Below are positions 27,712 to 36,194 of a stretch of 64,000 nt of DNA, in pieces. The DNA comes from Acidobacteriota bacterium. Its GTDB lineage: Bacteria; Acidobacteriota; Holophagae; Acanthopleuribacterales; Acanthopleuribacteraceae. Location of the stretch: positions 310,001-374,000 of the forward strand of contig JAGQSC010000021.1 in NCBI GenBank assembly GCA_020439745.1, read 5' to 3'. Below the pieces are notes generated by a model. That model had not been told where the DNA came from and searched no databases. It saw only the letters and a program-made list of their open reading frames with translations. Position numbers and translations under genes: made by a program. Position 1 is the stretch's first letter. Each line of letters opens with the position of its first letter.

Positions 27712-29120
27712 CACGCACCGTCTTCGCTAATTTTGACAAGTCTGCTCCTTAAGATGAAGAAGGTCAACACGACCAGTCCCCATTGCCAGATGCATTGAAT
27801 GGCGTATGTGGGGTAAGCAATGAGCCACCAACCCATTAAGATCAAAGCTTCGACCACGATCAGCCCAATTGCGATGGGAAACCATGCGGGCACGGATTGA
27901 CGATTGCGAAATAAGAATTCCAAGGCAAAGCGATTGACGCCCTTATGAATGACAAACAGCGCTAGAAAGAGGCCTGAAACAATCAAACCAACACCCCAAA
28001 CGAAATCTTGGTTGTCAAACATGTTGTCGCTCAGAGCCGAAGGTATGCCGAGGACCAGGCACAAACCTGCGGTTAATGACAATGCCGTCCCGCGGCTTAA
28101 CCTGAAATCCTGAAAGAACCGGGCACTGAGTTCCATCATGGCGATGAGTGATGTCAAGGCTGCCGAAGCCAGACCCAGAAAAAACAAAAGGCCGATAATC
28201 TGGCCGCCGGCCATCTCGCTGAACAGGATGGGCGCCACCTGAAATGCGATACCACCCTGAGACCTGGATGCCATCATATCTGCCAGAAAATCAGGTCCAA
28301 CCAATGCGAAGATAGCAGGAAACATCATCAGTCCTACCATGATTTCAATAAAGTTGTTGCCCAACCCTGTCGCAATGGGTGTGGTAACCGGGTCATCTTG
28401 ATCGCGTGCGTACACCGAATAAGACAGCATCAGTCCCCATCCTGCGCCGGTGGACCATGCCGATTGAGAAAGTCCGGCGATCCAGTGACCGGGTTCGGCG
28501 AGCCGATGCCATTCCACATGAAACAAATAGGCCAAGCCGGAACTGGCGCCGTCAAGCGTGAGCGAGCGAATGGCACCTAGAATCAGAATGGCGATCAAGG
28601 TGGGAATGAGTATTTTGTTCACCCGCTCAATACTTCGGGCTCCCTTGGCCACCAACAAGATGGCCACGGCCACCGCTGCTATATGGCAGACAATAGCCGT
28701 TGACGAGCCGCGTAGGGCATCGAATACGCCGAGCGTTTGCTCGCCATTCAGCCCAGCCAGACTTCCCGAAACGGCATAACCCACGTACCGAAACGTCCAT
28801 CCGGTAATCACCGCGTAGTAACACATGATCATCATGGCGCAGATGCTGATGAAACCGCCCATCCATGAGGCTTTGCTACCCAACGCATGTTGAAAGGCGC
28901 CAAATGGTCCGTGTCGAGTTCCCTTGCCAATCGAGAACTCCACCATCAGTAGTGGAATGGACCACAAGAAAAGAAAAATGAACCAGGGAATGAGAAAAGT
29001 GCCCCCACCGTGAGCGGCCACTTCACGTGGAAATCGCCAGATGTTACCCGTACCTACCGCCATTCCCATGCAGGTGAGGATCATGGCCCATCGTGAAGAG
29101 AATCGTTGCTGGCTGGACAT
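27711..29120 (-). CDS. Sodium-dependent symporter, NSS/SNF family
   Basis: The 469-residue protein has about twelve membrane helices. The first shows GMAVGTGNIWRFPREVAAHGGGTFLIPW, which carries the sodium and substrate contacts of helix 1 (read in parts: VGTGNIWRFP and GGGTFLIPW). Such carriers bring in amino acids or related amines with Na+. The ATG at 29120 is preferred over an in-frame TTG at 29138. It overlaps the DUF2270 gene, so the two are translated together. Substrate is not predictable by eye. Confidence 0.9.
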   Translation of the reverse strand: MSSQQRFSSRWAMILTCMGMAVGTGNIWRFPREVAAHGGGTFLIPWFIFLFLWSIPLLMVEFSIGKGTRHGPFGAFQHALGSKASWMGGFISICAMMIMCYYAVITGWTFRYVGYAVSGSLAGLNGEQTLGVFDALRGSSTAIVCHIAAVAVAILLVAKGARSIERVNKILIPTLIAILILGAIRSLTLDGASSGLAYLFHVEWHRLAEPGHWIAGLSQSAWSTGAGWGLMLSYSVYARDQDDPVTTPIATGLGNNFIEIMVGLMMFPAIFALVGPDFLADMMASRSQGGIAFQVAPILFSEMAGGQIIGLLFFLGLASAALTSLIAMMELSARFFQDFRLSRGTALSLTAGLCLVLGIPSALSDNMFDNQDFVWGVGLIVSGLFLALFVIHKGVNRFALEFLFRNRQSVPAWFPIAIGLIVVEALILMGWWLIAYPTYAIQCIWQWGLVVLTFFILRSRLVKISEDGA

Positions 29121-29329
29121 GGTCAGAGTATAGCTCAAGGGCCCGCAGCAACAATAGAGTCGCCTTAAGTGGACACTTGTGTCTTTGAGTGGGTTCTCTG
29201 AAACCAGAACAGCACCTCTCCGATGATGCCGTGTAATTGGCTACCTGCGCGACTTTTGGTGTTGGTCAGGTTATGATGGCATTGATTTTGCCCTTTCCAA
29301 ACCGAGCGCATTACGCAAAGGAGCATGGT

Positions 29330-30250
29330 ATGAATCGATGGCTGTTGTTACTCATGATTTCATCGTTCTTGGTTGCAGGAAACCAAGGACCTGTCCCCAT
29401 CAATCGCGAATCCGCACCTATAGACTGGTCGGCAGTTCCAGGCCGCGCGGGCAAAGCAACGCGAAGTAAGGATGCAAAAGCAGACGTGCTTAAGGTGGTG
29501 CCCCATTTATCGGCCAACAACTTGTGGAAATCATCGCTCCTAATTAGAAACGATGCGACTTACGACATCCAAGTATTCCTGGAATTCATCGCACCAGATG
29601 GGCTGCCCGTGGACGTTACCTTTGTCGATTCCGACGGTACCGAGTTCACGTCCAACGGATTTGCACCGGTACTTAGCGGATTCGAGATATTCGGAATGGA
29701 CTTCGATGTGGTTTCAGAGGGTTTTCAGAGTTTCCAAGTATTTGCATATACCGATAGCGCGGAGCGGTTCTATGGATTGGAAGCCATGTACCACCGCTAC
29801 GAAGGCGGGGTGAAAGTGGCCTCTGTGGGTGCAGCCTACTTGCCTTCTTTTCCGCGTTTCCTCTTCAACATGGACGAACGATTTGATTTGTTTTCCGGCC
29901 AGCAGAAGTTTCGCGGTCTTGCCTTGACCAATACCGAAGACGGTAACTGTGATTGCACGGCCTATCTATACGATGATGGATTGAACGGTGCCAATCTCAA
30001 CGGATACATCGACGCCGTCACCATTCAACTGGGCGCGCAACAAAAGTGGGTGGGCTACATTATTGAGCTTTTTCCGGAGATCGATACGCAACTGCAGCGC
30101 GGTTTCGGCTATATCGATGTGGATTGCCAAGGCCGACTTGTTTCAGCCATGGGTCTGGTCTTTGAAAACGATAGCCCGTTGGCGGGCTCTGTCCCTATAG
30201 ATCCTCTATATGCGGGCAACAAGGATCAGGTCCGTCCGCCGTCGCGTTAA
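29330..30250 (+). CDS. Unrecognised secreted protein
   Basis: I do not recognise this 306-residue protein. AAAGGAG lies before the ATG at 29330, which starts MNRWLLLLMISSFLVAGN, a signal peptide. The rest is beta-rich with many Phe and Asp residues. It holds cysteines in a NCDCTAYLYDD segment and lacks enzyme motifs. Upstream in-frame starts exist but give no leader. It converges with the MAPEG gene and the two ends overlap by four bases. Confidence 0.65.
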   Translation: MNRWLLLLMISSFLVAGNQGPVPINRESAPIDWSAVPGRAGKATRSKDAKADVLKVVPHLSANNLWKSSLLIRNDATYDIQVFLEFIAPDGLPVDVTFVDSDGTEFTSNGFAPVLSGFEIFGMDFDVVSEGFQSFQVFAYTDSAERFYGLEAMYHRYEGGVKVASVGAAYLPSFPRFLFNMDERFDLFSGQQKFRGLALTNTEDGNCDCTAYLYDDGLNGANLNGYIDAVTIQLGAQQKWVGYIIELFPEIDTQLQRGFGYIDVDCQGRLVSAMGLVFENDSPLAGSVPIDPLYAGNKDQVRPPSR

Positions 30251-30660
30251 ACCGCTTGCATTGCAATCATGGCCCAGATCACGATTAGGGTGGCATTGCT
30301 CAAGAGAAACGCCGTCATACGATACATGACGGCGTTTGTCGTTATGTGGATTGATGCATGGATCAAGCGGAAGAGGACGTATGCCCAGGCCAGCCCGATC
30401 AGCATTTGCTTTTCCAATTGCATGATTCTGCATGTCAGACAAGCGACATAGAAAAGCACGGGGAACTCAAACAAATTTGCCAAGTGTCGGGTGGTCTTAG
30501 CAACCAAAGGGGGTGCTTTTGAAAGTTCGAGCACCTTGAAATGACCGACCTTCATCTGGTGGGTTTTGACCGCGTGAAATCTGACACCCAGTGAGAAGAT
30601 CATCACCAGAAAAGTCAGGGCCACCATGGCGAACATCGGCAAAAGCATGGAGGGCAGCAT
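30247..30660 (-). CDS. MAPEG-family membrane protein
   Basis: A 137-residue protein with four hydrophobic helices. The typical MAPEG features are a basic loop after helix 1 (RFHAVKTHQMK), the middle RHLANLFEFPVLFY, and RLIHASIHI in helix 3. Members include glutathione transferases and eicosanoid enzymes, but most bacterial ones are untested. The ATG at 30660 is chosen because a purine-rich AAGGTCC lies before it; an in-frame TTG at 30684 is also possible. Confidence 0.8.
   Translation of the reverse strand: MLPSMLLPMFAMVALTFLVMIFSLGVRFHAVKTHQMKVGHFKVLELSKAPPLVAKTTRHLANLFEFPVLFYVACLTCRIMQLEKQMLIGLAWAYVLFRLIHASIHITTNAVMYRMTAFLLSNATLIVIWAMIAMQAV
30307..30337. terminator. Intragenic perfect hairpin near the end of the MAPEG gene
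   Basis: AAACGCCGTCAT (30307-30318) and ATGACGGCGTTT (30326-30337) form a perfect 12-pair stem with a 7-base loop. It lies 57 bases after the plus-strand gene's stop, inside the coding end of the convergent minus gene. It could stop transcripts of the plus gene; it lacks a long T-run. Confidence 0.4.
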
Positions 30661-30733
30661 AGCCGCGGACCTTGGGCGCGTCAATAGATATGGGCATCTG
30701 CGCTCGATTTAGGTCCGAATAATTGGTTATGCT

Positions 30734-31312
30734 ATGTCCATGTTCGAACTAGGAGATCCCAATCGTCTTTGTCACATGATCAAGGCGGGAAATGAAGACG
30801 CTTTTCATGAGCTGTATTTGAATATGGCAGAGCCCATGTATCGGTTCTTGGTTCGGAAAACAGGTAGTGAGAGTACTGCAGAGGACCTGGTTCAGGATCT
30901 GTTCGTGCGCATATGGAAACAACGAAAACGGTTGGATCCCAATCAATCGCTGAAGGCCTATTTGTATACAGCCGCTACTCGTTTAGCCATTGATCACCTT
31001 CGCCGTCACAGTGTCCGCAAGGAAGTGGGTGTGGACGAAATTGAGGTTGGCTTCGATGTCGGGAACCAGGAATTGAATGTGATCCACCAACAACAGGTTC
31101 GCGATGCCTTGGCCGGTCTTTCCAATCAGCAGCGCACTGTCTTTTGGCTGAGCCGCGTGGAGGGACTCACCTATCCAGAAATTGCGGATTGCCTTTCGAT
31201 GTCGGTGAAAACTGTGGAAACTCATATGAGCCGTGCTTTTGTTAAATTACGTGAGCACCTGAAGAACCACACCCTATTTTTTTTGCTATTTGTGTGGGGG
31301 TGGCCGTGGTGA
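30734..31312 (+). CDS. ECF-type RNA polymerase sigma factor
   Basis: The 192-residue protein has region 2 at DAFHELYLNMAEPMYRFL to LVQDLFVRIWKQRK and region 4 at NQQRTVFWLSRVEGLTYPEIADCLSMSVKTVETHMSRA, a helix-turn-helix that reads -35 boxes (shown in parts). This is the FecI-like class controlled by FecR. A hydrophobic tail (FFLLFVWGWPW) at the very end is unusual and may be a weak anchor. It leads the sigma-FecR-receptor unit, 31 bases before the FecR gene. Confidence 0.93.
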   Translation: MSMFELGDPNRLCHMIKAGNEDAFHELYLNMAEPMYRFLVRKTGSESTAEDLVQDLFVRIWKQRKRLDPNQSLKAYLYTAATRLAIDHLRRHSVRKEVGVDEIEVGFDVGNQELNVIHQQQVRDALAGLSNQQRTVFWLSRVEGLTYPEIADCLSMSVKTVETHMSRAFVKLREHLKNHTLFFLLFVWGWPW

Positions 31313-31343
31313 TGATGCGTATTGATCTGTTGGGAGGGGTATT

Positions 31344-32273
31344 ATGAGTCGACCCCAAGATGAACTCTTACTGCGCGTACTTAGCGACCAAGCTAGTGAA
31401 ACTGATCACCAGGTTTTTGAAGCATGGCTTAAGGAACCCGGCGCCATGGAGGACTGGGCCGAGATGCTCGATCGTTGGCGATCGGTGGAACCAACGGAGC
31501 CTCGCTTTGACGTGGATCGTGGATGGCTTGAGCTAAGCAGTCGTTTGGGACTTGGACGCAAACGGTTCCGGTTCCGCTTTTTCACCGTCGCGGCATCTCT
31601 CGCAATGTTGGTTGTACTGTTTGTTTTTGTCGGAATCCCCGAGGGTGAGTCTTGGCAGATCAGCGAGCAAACCACGACGCAAAAGGCACTCTTGCGCCTT
31701 CCAGATGGGTCACGCGTTACTTTGGAGCCTGGGTCGAGACTTGATTTCCGGATGGACAAAAAGCGAATCGTGTTGCTTGAAGGTCGAGCAGTTTTTGAGG
31801 TAACTCATACAGGCAAGCCTTTCCTGGTGAAGACGCCCGAGGCGGTTGTCGAAGTTACAGGGACGGTGTTTGATGTTTGGACCCGTTCCAACCGAACCGA
31901 TGTGGTCTTGTCCGAAGGTGCAGTTACCGTGAGGACTCTGAATGGAGAGATGCGGCACCTGAAACCCTTAGAGGCGTTGAGCTGCGATGCCGACGGGTTC
32001 GTTGGGGAGGTACGAAGGGATGCCCGGATCGAACTTGGCTGGAATGGCAAAGAGTGGATCTTTGATCGACAACCATTGGCGCGTATAGCAGCCGAACTAA
32101 GTGCTCAATTTCAATTGGAAGTTGTGTTGGGTCCGGGTGTTGACCCGGGACGGTCGGTAACCGGTCGGTTTCCCTGTGGGGATTTAAGTGGCATTCTGGG
32201 GGACATCGGACTTACGTTAGGGTTGAACGTCCTTCATACGGAGCAAGGCTATCAATTGATCCTAAAGGAATAA
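31344..32273 (+). CDS. FecR-family anti-sigma factor
   Basis: The 309-residue protein has a cytoplasmic N-terminal sigma-binding part (1-~75), one membrane helix at ~80-95 (FFTVAASLAMLVVLFVFVG), and the periplasmic FecR domain with LPDGSRVTLEPGSRL and AVFEVTHTGKPFLV, ending VVEVTGTVFDVW. Residues ~235-309 (FDRQPLARIAAELSAQF and later) look like the DUF4974/STN-like tail of Bacteroidota FecR proteins, which touches the receptor's signalling domain. GGGAGGGG precedes the ATG. The tail suggests direct contact with the STN domain of the next gene. Confidence 0.92.
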   Translation: MSRPQDELLLRVLSDQASETDHQVFEAWLKEPGAMEDWAEMLDRWRSVEPTEPRFDVDRGWLELSSRLGLGRKRFRFRFFTVAASLAMLVVLFVFVGIPEGESWQISEQTTTQKALLRLPDGSRVTLEPGSRLDFRMDKKRIVLLEGRAVFEVTHTGKPFLVKTPEAVVEVTGTVFDVWTRSNRTDVVLSEGAVTVRTLNGEMRHLKPLEALSCDADGFVGEVRRDARIELGWNGKEWIFDRQPLARIAAELSAQFQLEVVLGPGVDPGRSVTGRFPCGDLSGILGDIGLTLGLNVLHTEQGYQLILKE

Positions 32274-32284
32274 CACCGTCCTCA

Positions 32285-34798
32285 ATGATATTTGTTGGCT
32301 TGATTCTAATCATAGGTAGCGAGGTTCGTCTTCCCGATGGCGATGTATTGCTGCGCGACGCATTGTTGGCGGTGTCCCAACAGGGCGCTGTGCGCATCGT
32401 ATTTGCCGATGATCTGGTCGAAGGCGTCTATGTCACCTGTTCCGGCGAGGCCTTGAGTGTTCGCACAGCCATAGAGCAGCTGCTGCTTGGTTCAGCGGTC
32501 GTGGCCAATTGGCGCGAAGACAACCAATTGGTGCTATTGGAGGCCCCTCTGGATTGGGACTGCCACGGTCGAATCGTGGATATGAATTCGGGAGCACCCA
32601 TCGCTTATGCACGAGTCCTGTTGGAAGGTAGTTTCAGGCAAACGACCACCGATGAACATGGCGCGTTCTCCTTTGTCCATTTGGGTGATGGTTGTGTGTT
32701 TCGCATCATTGCACCCGGGTATCGCGAGCAGATGATCAAAGCTGCGGAACTGGGTGAGCGCAAACAGATTGGATTGACGGCCGTACCCCAAGTGGTTGAG
32801 CGTCTGCGCGTACTCGAGCATGACCAAACTGGGGTATCTCCCGACTCGCAGCACGCGTTTGTCATTCGTCCAAACCGAATGGTTGTGGCAAATGGCGGGG
32901 ACGATTTGTTTGATTTGTTACGGACGTTACCGGGCGTGAGTCCCAACAAACTCGGCGAGTCGGGCATCGGATTTCGCGGTAGCGAACCCGCTGAAAACCT
33001 AGTGTTTCTCGATGGGATCAGGTTGTATCAAATGGACCACGCATTGGGGTATTACAGCGCCATTAATGCCGACGTGGTCGATGAGGTACGCATCCATAAA
33101 TCCGGCTACCCAGCCACCTACGGAGAACGTACCTCCGGCGTGCTGGATATTCTCACATCCACAAGGCGGCCGGACGTAGCCGAGGGCTCGCTGGGCGTGG
33201 ATCGTGATATGGCCAAATTGACATTTGCTTTTCCTATGGGTGCCTATGCAGATGCCTGGTTCAGTGTGCGCAAGACTATTGACTCTCGGACCACCGATGT
33301 CGTGTATGGCCGCGTCTTCGAGCAGACTTTTAACGAGGAGCCTACAGATTTCGAGATGTATGAAGGCGTGTTTGATCATCAGGATTACGATTTTCAGGAC
33401 GCCATTGTGAAATTCAATGTGACTCCCAACAATCGCATGCGGCTGGGATTCACGCTATTCGAGGGCAAAGACGAAAGCAGAGAGGAAATCGGATTCGATT
33501 TGGACCCAACGCCATTCACGATTTACGAGAAAGCCGGGAACTGGGGGAACCGCGGAGCAAGTATGAACCTAAACCTCGCTGTGTCTGACCAAGTGGAACT
33601 GTTTGTTTCGGGTTCCTGGTCAGAGTATTTTTCTGATTTCACCGCCCATGAGGTCAGATTTCGGGAGCGCGACGAGGAAGGCTACGACGAATTCAATGGC
33701 TTTTTTCAGAACCGCATGGATGAATGGTTGGTCCGGATCGGCTCCGATTGGCATGCCCATGAGCGGTTGCGCGTAGAAGTGGGGATCGACAATGCCAACA
33801 TCGACACGCTGTATTACGAAGAGGAAAACGAGGATACCTATGACTGGCCGGCCGAAACCAGGCAACGCAGTGCCTATCTACAAATGACTTGGCAGGCCGC
33901 CGCTGCATTGACATTTGACTTGGGTGCGCGCACCATTCGTAACGAACTCACAGATACAGATGATGTGGAGCCTCGGCTGGCCGCATCGGCTCGCTTAGGG
34001 GCCAACGTCAGTTTGAGGGCGGCTTGGGGAAAGTACAGCCAACATGTCTTGCGTTCACCTGACACGCTGAACTATTTTTGGGGCATCAAGACATGGTTCC
34101 TAGCCCAAGAAAACATCCAGCCGGGACGCGCGGAACATTGGGTCTTAGGCTCGCGGATTGAATGGGACACGCTGCTTCTGGACATCGAGGCTTATCGTCG
34201 CGACTTCAGTGGTAACATCTCAAAATTGTTCGATCCAACCAGACCGGACGGCGGTGCCTACCAGACGGCAGGTTGGAACGAAGGAATTGATCTACACTTG
34301 GAAAAGGCCTTTGGCCCACACCGATTGCAATTGGCGTACGCTTACTTAAATACCAGAGTAACCGAAAACATCAGCTACGAGATCCCACTGGACTATGTGA
34401 CCGATACAGATCGTCCACATACGCTGAAACTCCTGGGCCAGGCCCATTTGGGTTCCTGGCTGACAGTGGGATCGTGGACGTATGCCTCGGGTCTGCCCTA
34501 CAGTGTTCCTGGTGTGGGTCTGCGGTTTGATGAACATGGTGCGCGCCATTACTATCTCACACAGTCGCGCGACCCCAATGGACAGCGTCTGGACGATAAT
34601 CACCAACTCGACTTGAGCTTGAGATATCGTTTCTCCATGAAGACCGTTCAAGGTGAGATTGGTATAGCTGTTACGAACATCTACGATCAAGACAATGCGA
34701 TTTACCGTTACTACGTGCTAGATCGCCATGAGGCAGTGCCTGTGGATGTGAAGGGTTTGGGCGCGACTTGGCATTTGCAAATGCGTCTCAATTTCTAG
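32285..34798 (+). CDS. TonB-dependent receptor with STN and carboxypeptidase-regulatory-like domains
   Basis: The 837-residue outer-membrane protein begins with a short leader (MIFVGLILIIGS). Residues ~17-80 form an STN signalling domain (LLRDALLAVSQQGAVRIVFAD). Residues ~95-160 are a carboxypeptidase-regulatory-like beta-sandwich (GRIVDMNSGAPIAYARVLLEG). A plug follows (RTLPGVSPNKLGESGIGFRG and VFLDGIRLYQ), and then a beta-barrel to a terminal aromatic residue (MRLNF). The STN domain should relay binding to FecR and so to the sigma factor. The substrate is not known. There is no SusD partner gene. Confidence 0.9.
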   Translation: MIFVGLILIIGSEVRLPDGDVLLRDALLAVSQQGAVRIVFADDLVEGVYVTCSGEALSVRTAIEQLLLGSAVVANWREDNQLVLLEAPLDWDCHGRIVDMNSGAPIAYARVLLEGSFRQTTTDEHGAFSFVHLGDGCVFRIIAPGYREQMIKAAELGERKQIGLTAVPQVVERLRVLEHDQTGVSPDSQHAFVIRPNRMVVANGGDDLFDLLRTLPGVSPNKLGESGIGFRGSEPAENLVFLDGIRLYQMDHALGYYSAINADVVDEVRIHKSGYPATYGERTSGVLDILTSTRRPDVAEGSLGVDRDMAKLTFAFPMGAYADAWFSVRKTIDSRTTDVVYGRVFEQTFNEEPTDFEMYEGVFDHQDYDFQDAIVKFNVTPNNRMRLGFTLFEGKDESREEIGFDLDPTPFTIYEKAGNWGNRGASMNLNLAVSDQVELFVSGSWSEYFSDFTAHEVRFRERDEEGYDEFNGFFQNRMDEWLVRIGSDWHAHERLRVEVGIDNANIDTLYYEEENEDTYDWPAETRQRSAYLQMTWQAAAALTFDLGARTIRNELTDTDDVEPRLAASARLGANVSLRAAWGKYSQHVLRSPDTLNYFWGIKTWFLAQENIQPGRAEHWVLGSRIEWDTLLLDIEAYRRDFSGNISKLFDPTRPDGGAYQTAGWNEGIDLHLEKAFGPHRLQLAYAYLNTRVTENISYEIPLDYVTDTDRPHTLKLLGQAHLGSWLTVGSWTYASGLPYSVPGVGLRFDEHGARHYYLTQSRDPNGQRLDDNHQLDLSLRYRFSMKTVQGEIGIAVTNIYDQDNAIYRYYVLDRHEAVPVDVKGLGATWHLQMRLNF

Positions 34799-34874
34799 GA
34801 ATCATGTGTAGGGGGATTCCCTGTCCTAAAGCGTAACAACCAATGACACAAACTGAACCAAGGGGGTTCTCGGA

Positions 34875-36182
34875 ATGCATCGTCGATCTTTTGTGAAGGG
34901 AATGGGGCTCGCAGCCTTTAGCGCCAGTCTCCATGCAGCTCCGCGCTGGAAGCCACTTTCGTTTAAAGGCATTGAAACGAGAAACACGGCACGAAACCTG
35001 ATTTTTGTGTTTTTGGACGGAGGCCCCAGCCATGTGGATACCTTCGATCTGAAAACAGCCAGTTACACGCCGAGTTCGCTGGGTGCGACTACCTTGGCCA
35101 ATGGCCTGAAATGGCCATCTGGGATCATGCCTGAGTTGGCTCAACTTTCGGACAAATTTGCCATTTTGCGTTCGGTCACGGCCATTGAAGCTGTCCACGA
35201 ACGAGCCACCTACCACATGCTGACATCTCATCGTCAGAACGCTGCGGCCATGGTCGATGTCCCTCACTTTTCGTCGGTCCTGTCCTATTTTTTTGAGTCT
35301 TCGAGAAAACCGACCGACAGCCTGCCTTCGTCGATCTGGATTGGTCCCAATCCCGCCAAGAACGGATTGTTCTCAACGGATCATCTGGGGTTACAACTCA
35401 GTCAGAATGGTCAGGTTCGGAACCTGACACACCGTCAGGACGGGTTGGATGAACGACTCAGTCTGGTCGATCAACTTCGCGTCGCAGGAAATGGTGGTTC
35501 AGATGTTCGCCAGGACCACTATCGGTTTCAGGATCAGGCACGTGACATGATGGCCGATCCCACCTTAAATGCACTCATTGATGGCGAAGATGACAACTAC
35601 GGCGGCGACCGCCGAAACCAGGGTTTTCTCGGTCAGGCAGAAATGGCCGTACGCGTTTTGGAGGCGGACCGGGGTACACGGGTGATTCAGTTGCAAAGTG
35701 GTGGTTGGGACCATCACAACCAGATCTACCAAGTGCTTCCAAACTTGGCCCGCGATTTTGACCGCGGCATGGCCTACCTCTTACGTGAGCTCGATAGTCG
35801 ACCCGCCCGATATCAGCAGGGCAGTCTGCTGGATGAAACGCTTGTGGTTGCGGTAGGTGAATTCGGGCGGACGACGGGCCGATTGAACAATGCGTCCGGT
35901 CGAGATCACTATCCTTACGTGGTGCCCGCCTTGATTGGCGGTGGCGGCGTCCGCACGAATGTCGCCATCGGTGGCACCAACGCAGATGGCAGTTCGATCG
36001 TGGATCCGGGCTGGTCATTCAACCGTTACATGACCATCAGCGACTTATTTGCAACCATTTACAGCGCATTGGGCGTTGACTACACGACCACATTTCAAGA
36101 CACGCCTTCTGGGCGACTATTTGAGTTGACACCGGCCGAAACTGCTGGCTCCGTCAACGAAATAGACAGCTTGTTCGCGTAA
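34875..36182 (+). CDS. DUF1501 exported protein (sulfatase-like fold)
   Basis: The 435-residue protein has a twin-arginine signal (HRRSFVKGMGLAAFSASLHA). DUF1501 motifs are clear: NLIFVFLDGGPSHVDTFDLK, later QSGGWDHHNQ and AVGEFGRTTGR, then GRDHYPYVVPALIGGGGVR. The family is related to alkaline-phosphatase/sulfatase enzymes and keeps metal-type Asp and His residues. It lies behind the receptor and its stop overlaps the ribosome site of the next gene. Confidence 0.88.
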   Translation: MHRRSFVKGMGLAAFSASLHAAPRWKPLSFKGIETRNTARNLIFVFLDGGPSHVDTFDLKTASYTPSSLGATTLANGLKWPSGIMPELAQLSDKFAILRSVTAIEAVHERATYHMLTSHRQNAAAMVDVPHFSSVLSYFFESSRKPTDSLPSSIWIGPNPAKNGLFSTDHLGLQLSQNGQVRNLTHRQDGLDERLSLVDQLRVAGNGGSDVRQDHYRFQDQARDMMADPTLNALIDGEDDNYGGDRRNQGFLGQAEMAVRVLEADRGTRVIQLQSGGWDHHNQIYQVLPNLARDFDRGMAYLLRELDSRPARYQQGSLLDETLVVAVGEFGRTTGRLNNASGRDHYPYVVPALIGGGGVRTNVAIGGTNADGSSIVDPGWSFNRYMTISDLFATIYSALGVDYTTTFQDTPSGRLFELTPAETAGSVNEIDSLFA

Positions 36183-36194
36183 GGAGGCCCTGTG

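Noticed and set aside
32285-34798. SusC/SusD-type polysaccharide locus
   Set aside because: The receptor has a SusC-like front domain, but there is no SusD-like lipoprotein and no glycoside hydrolase next to it.
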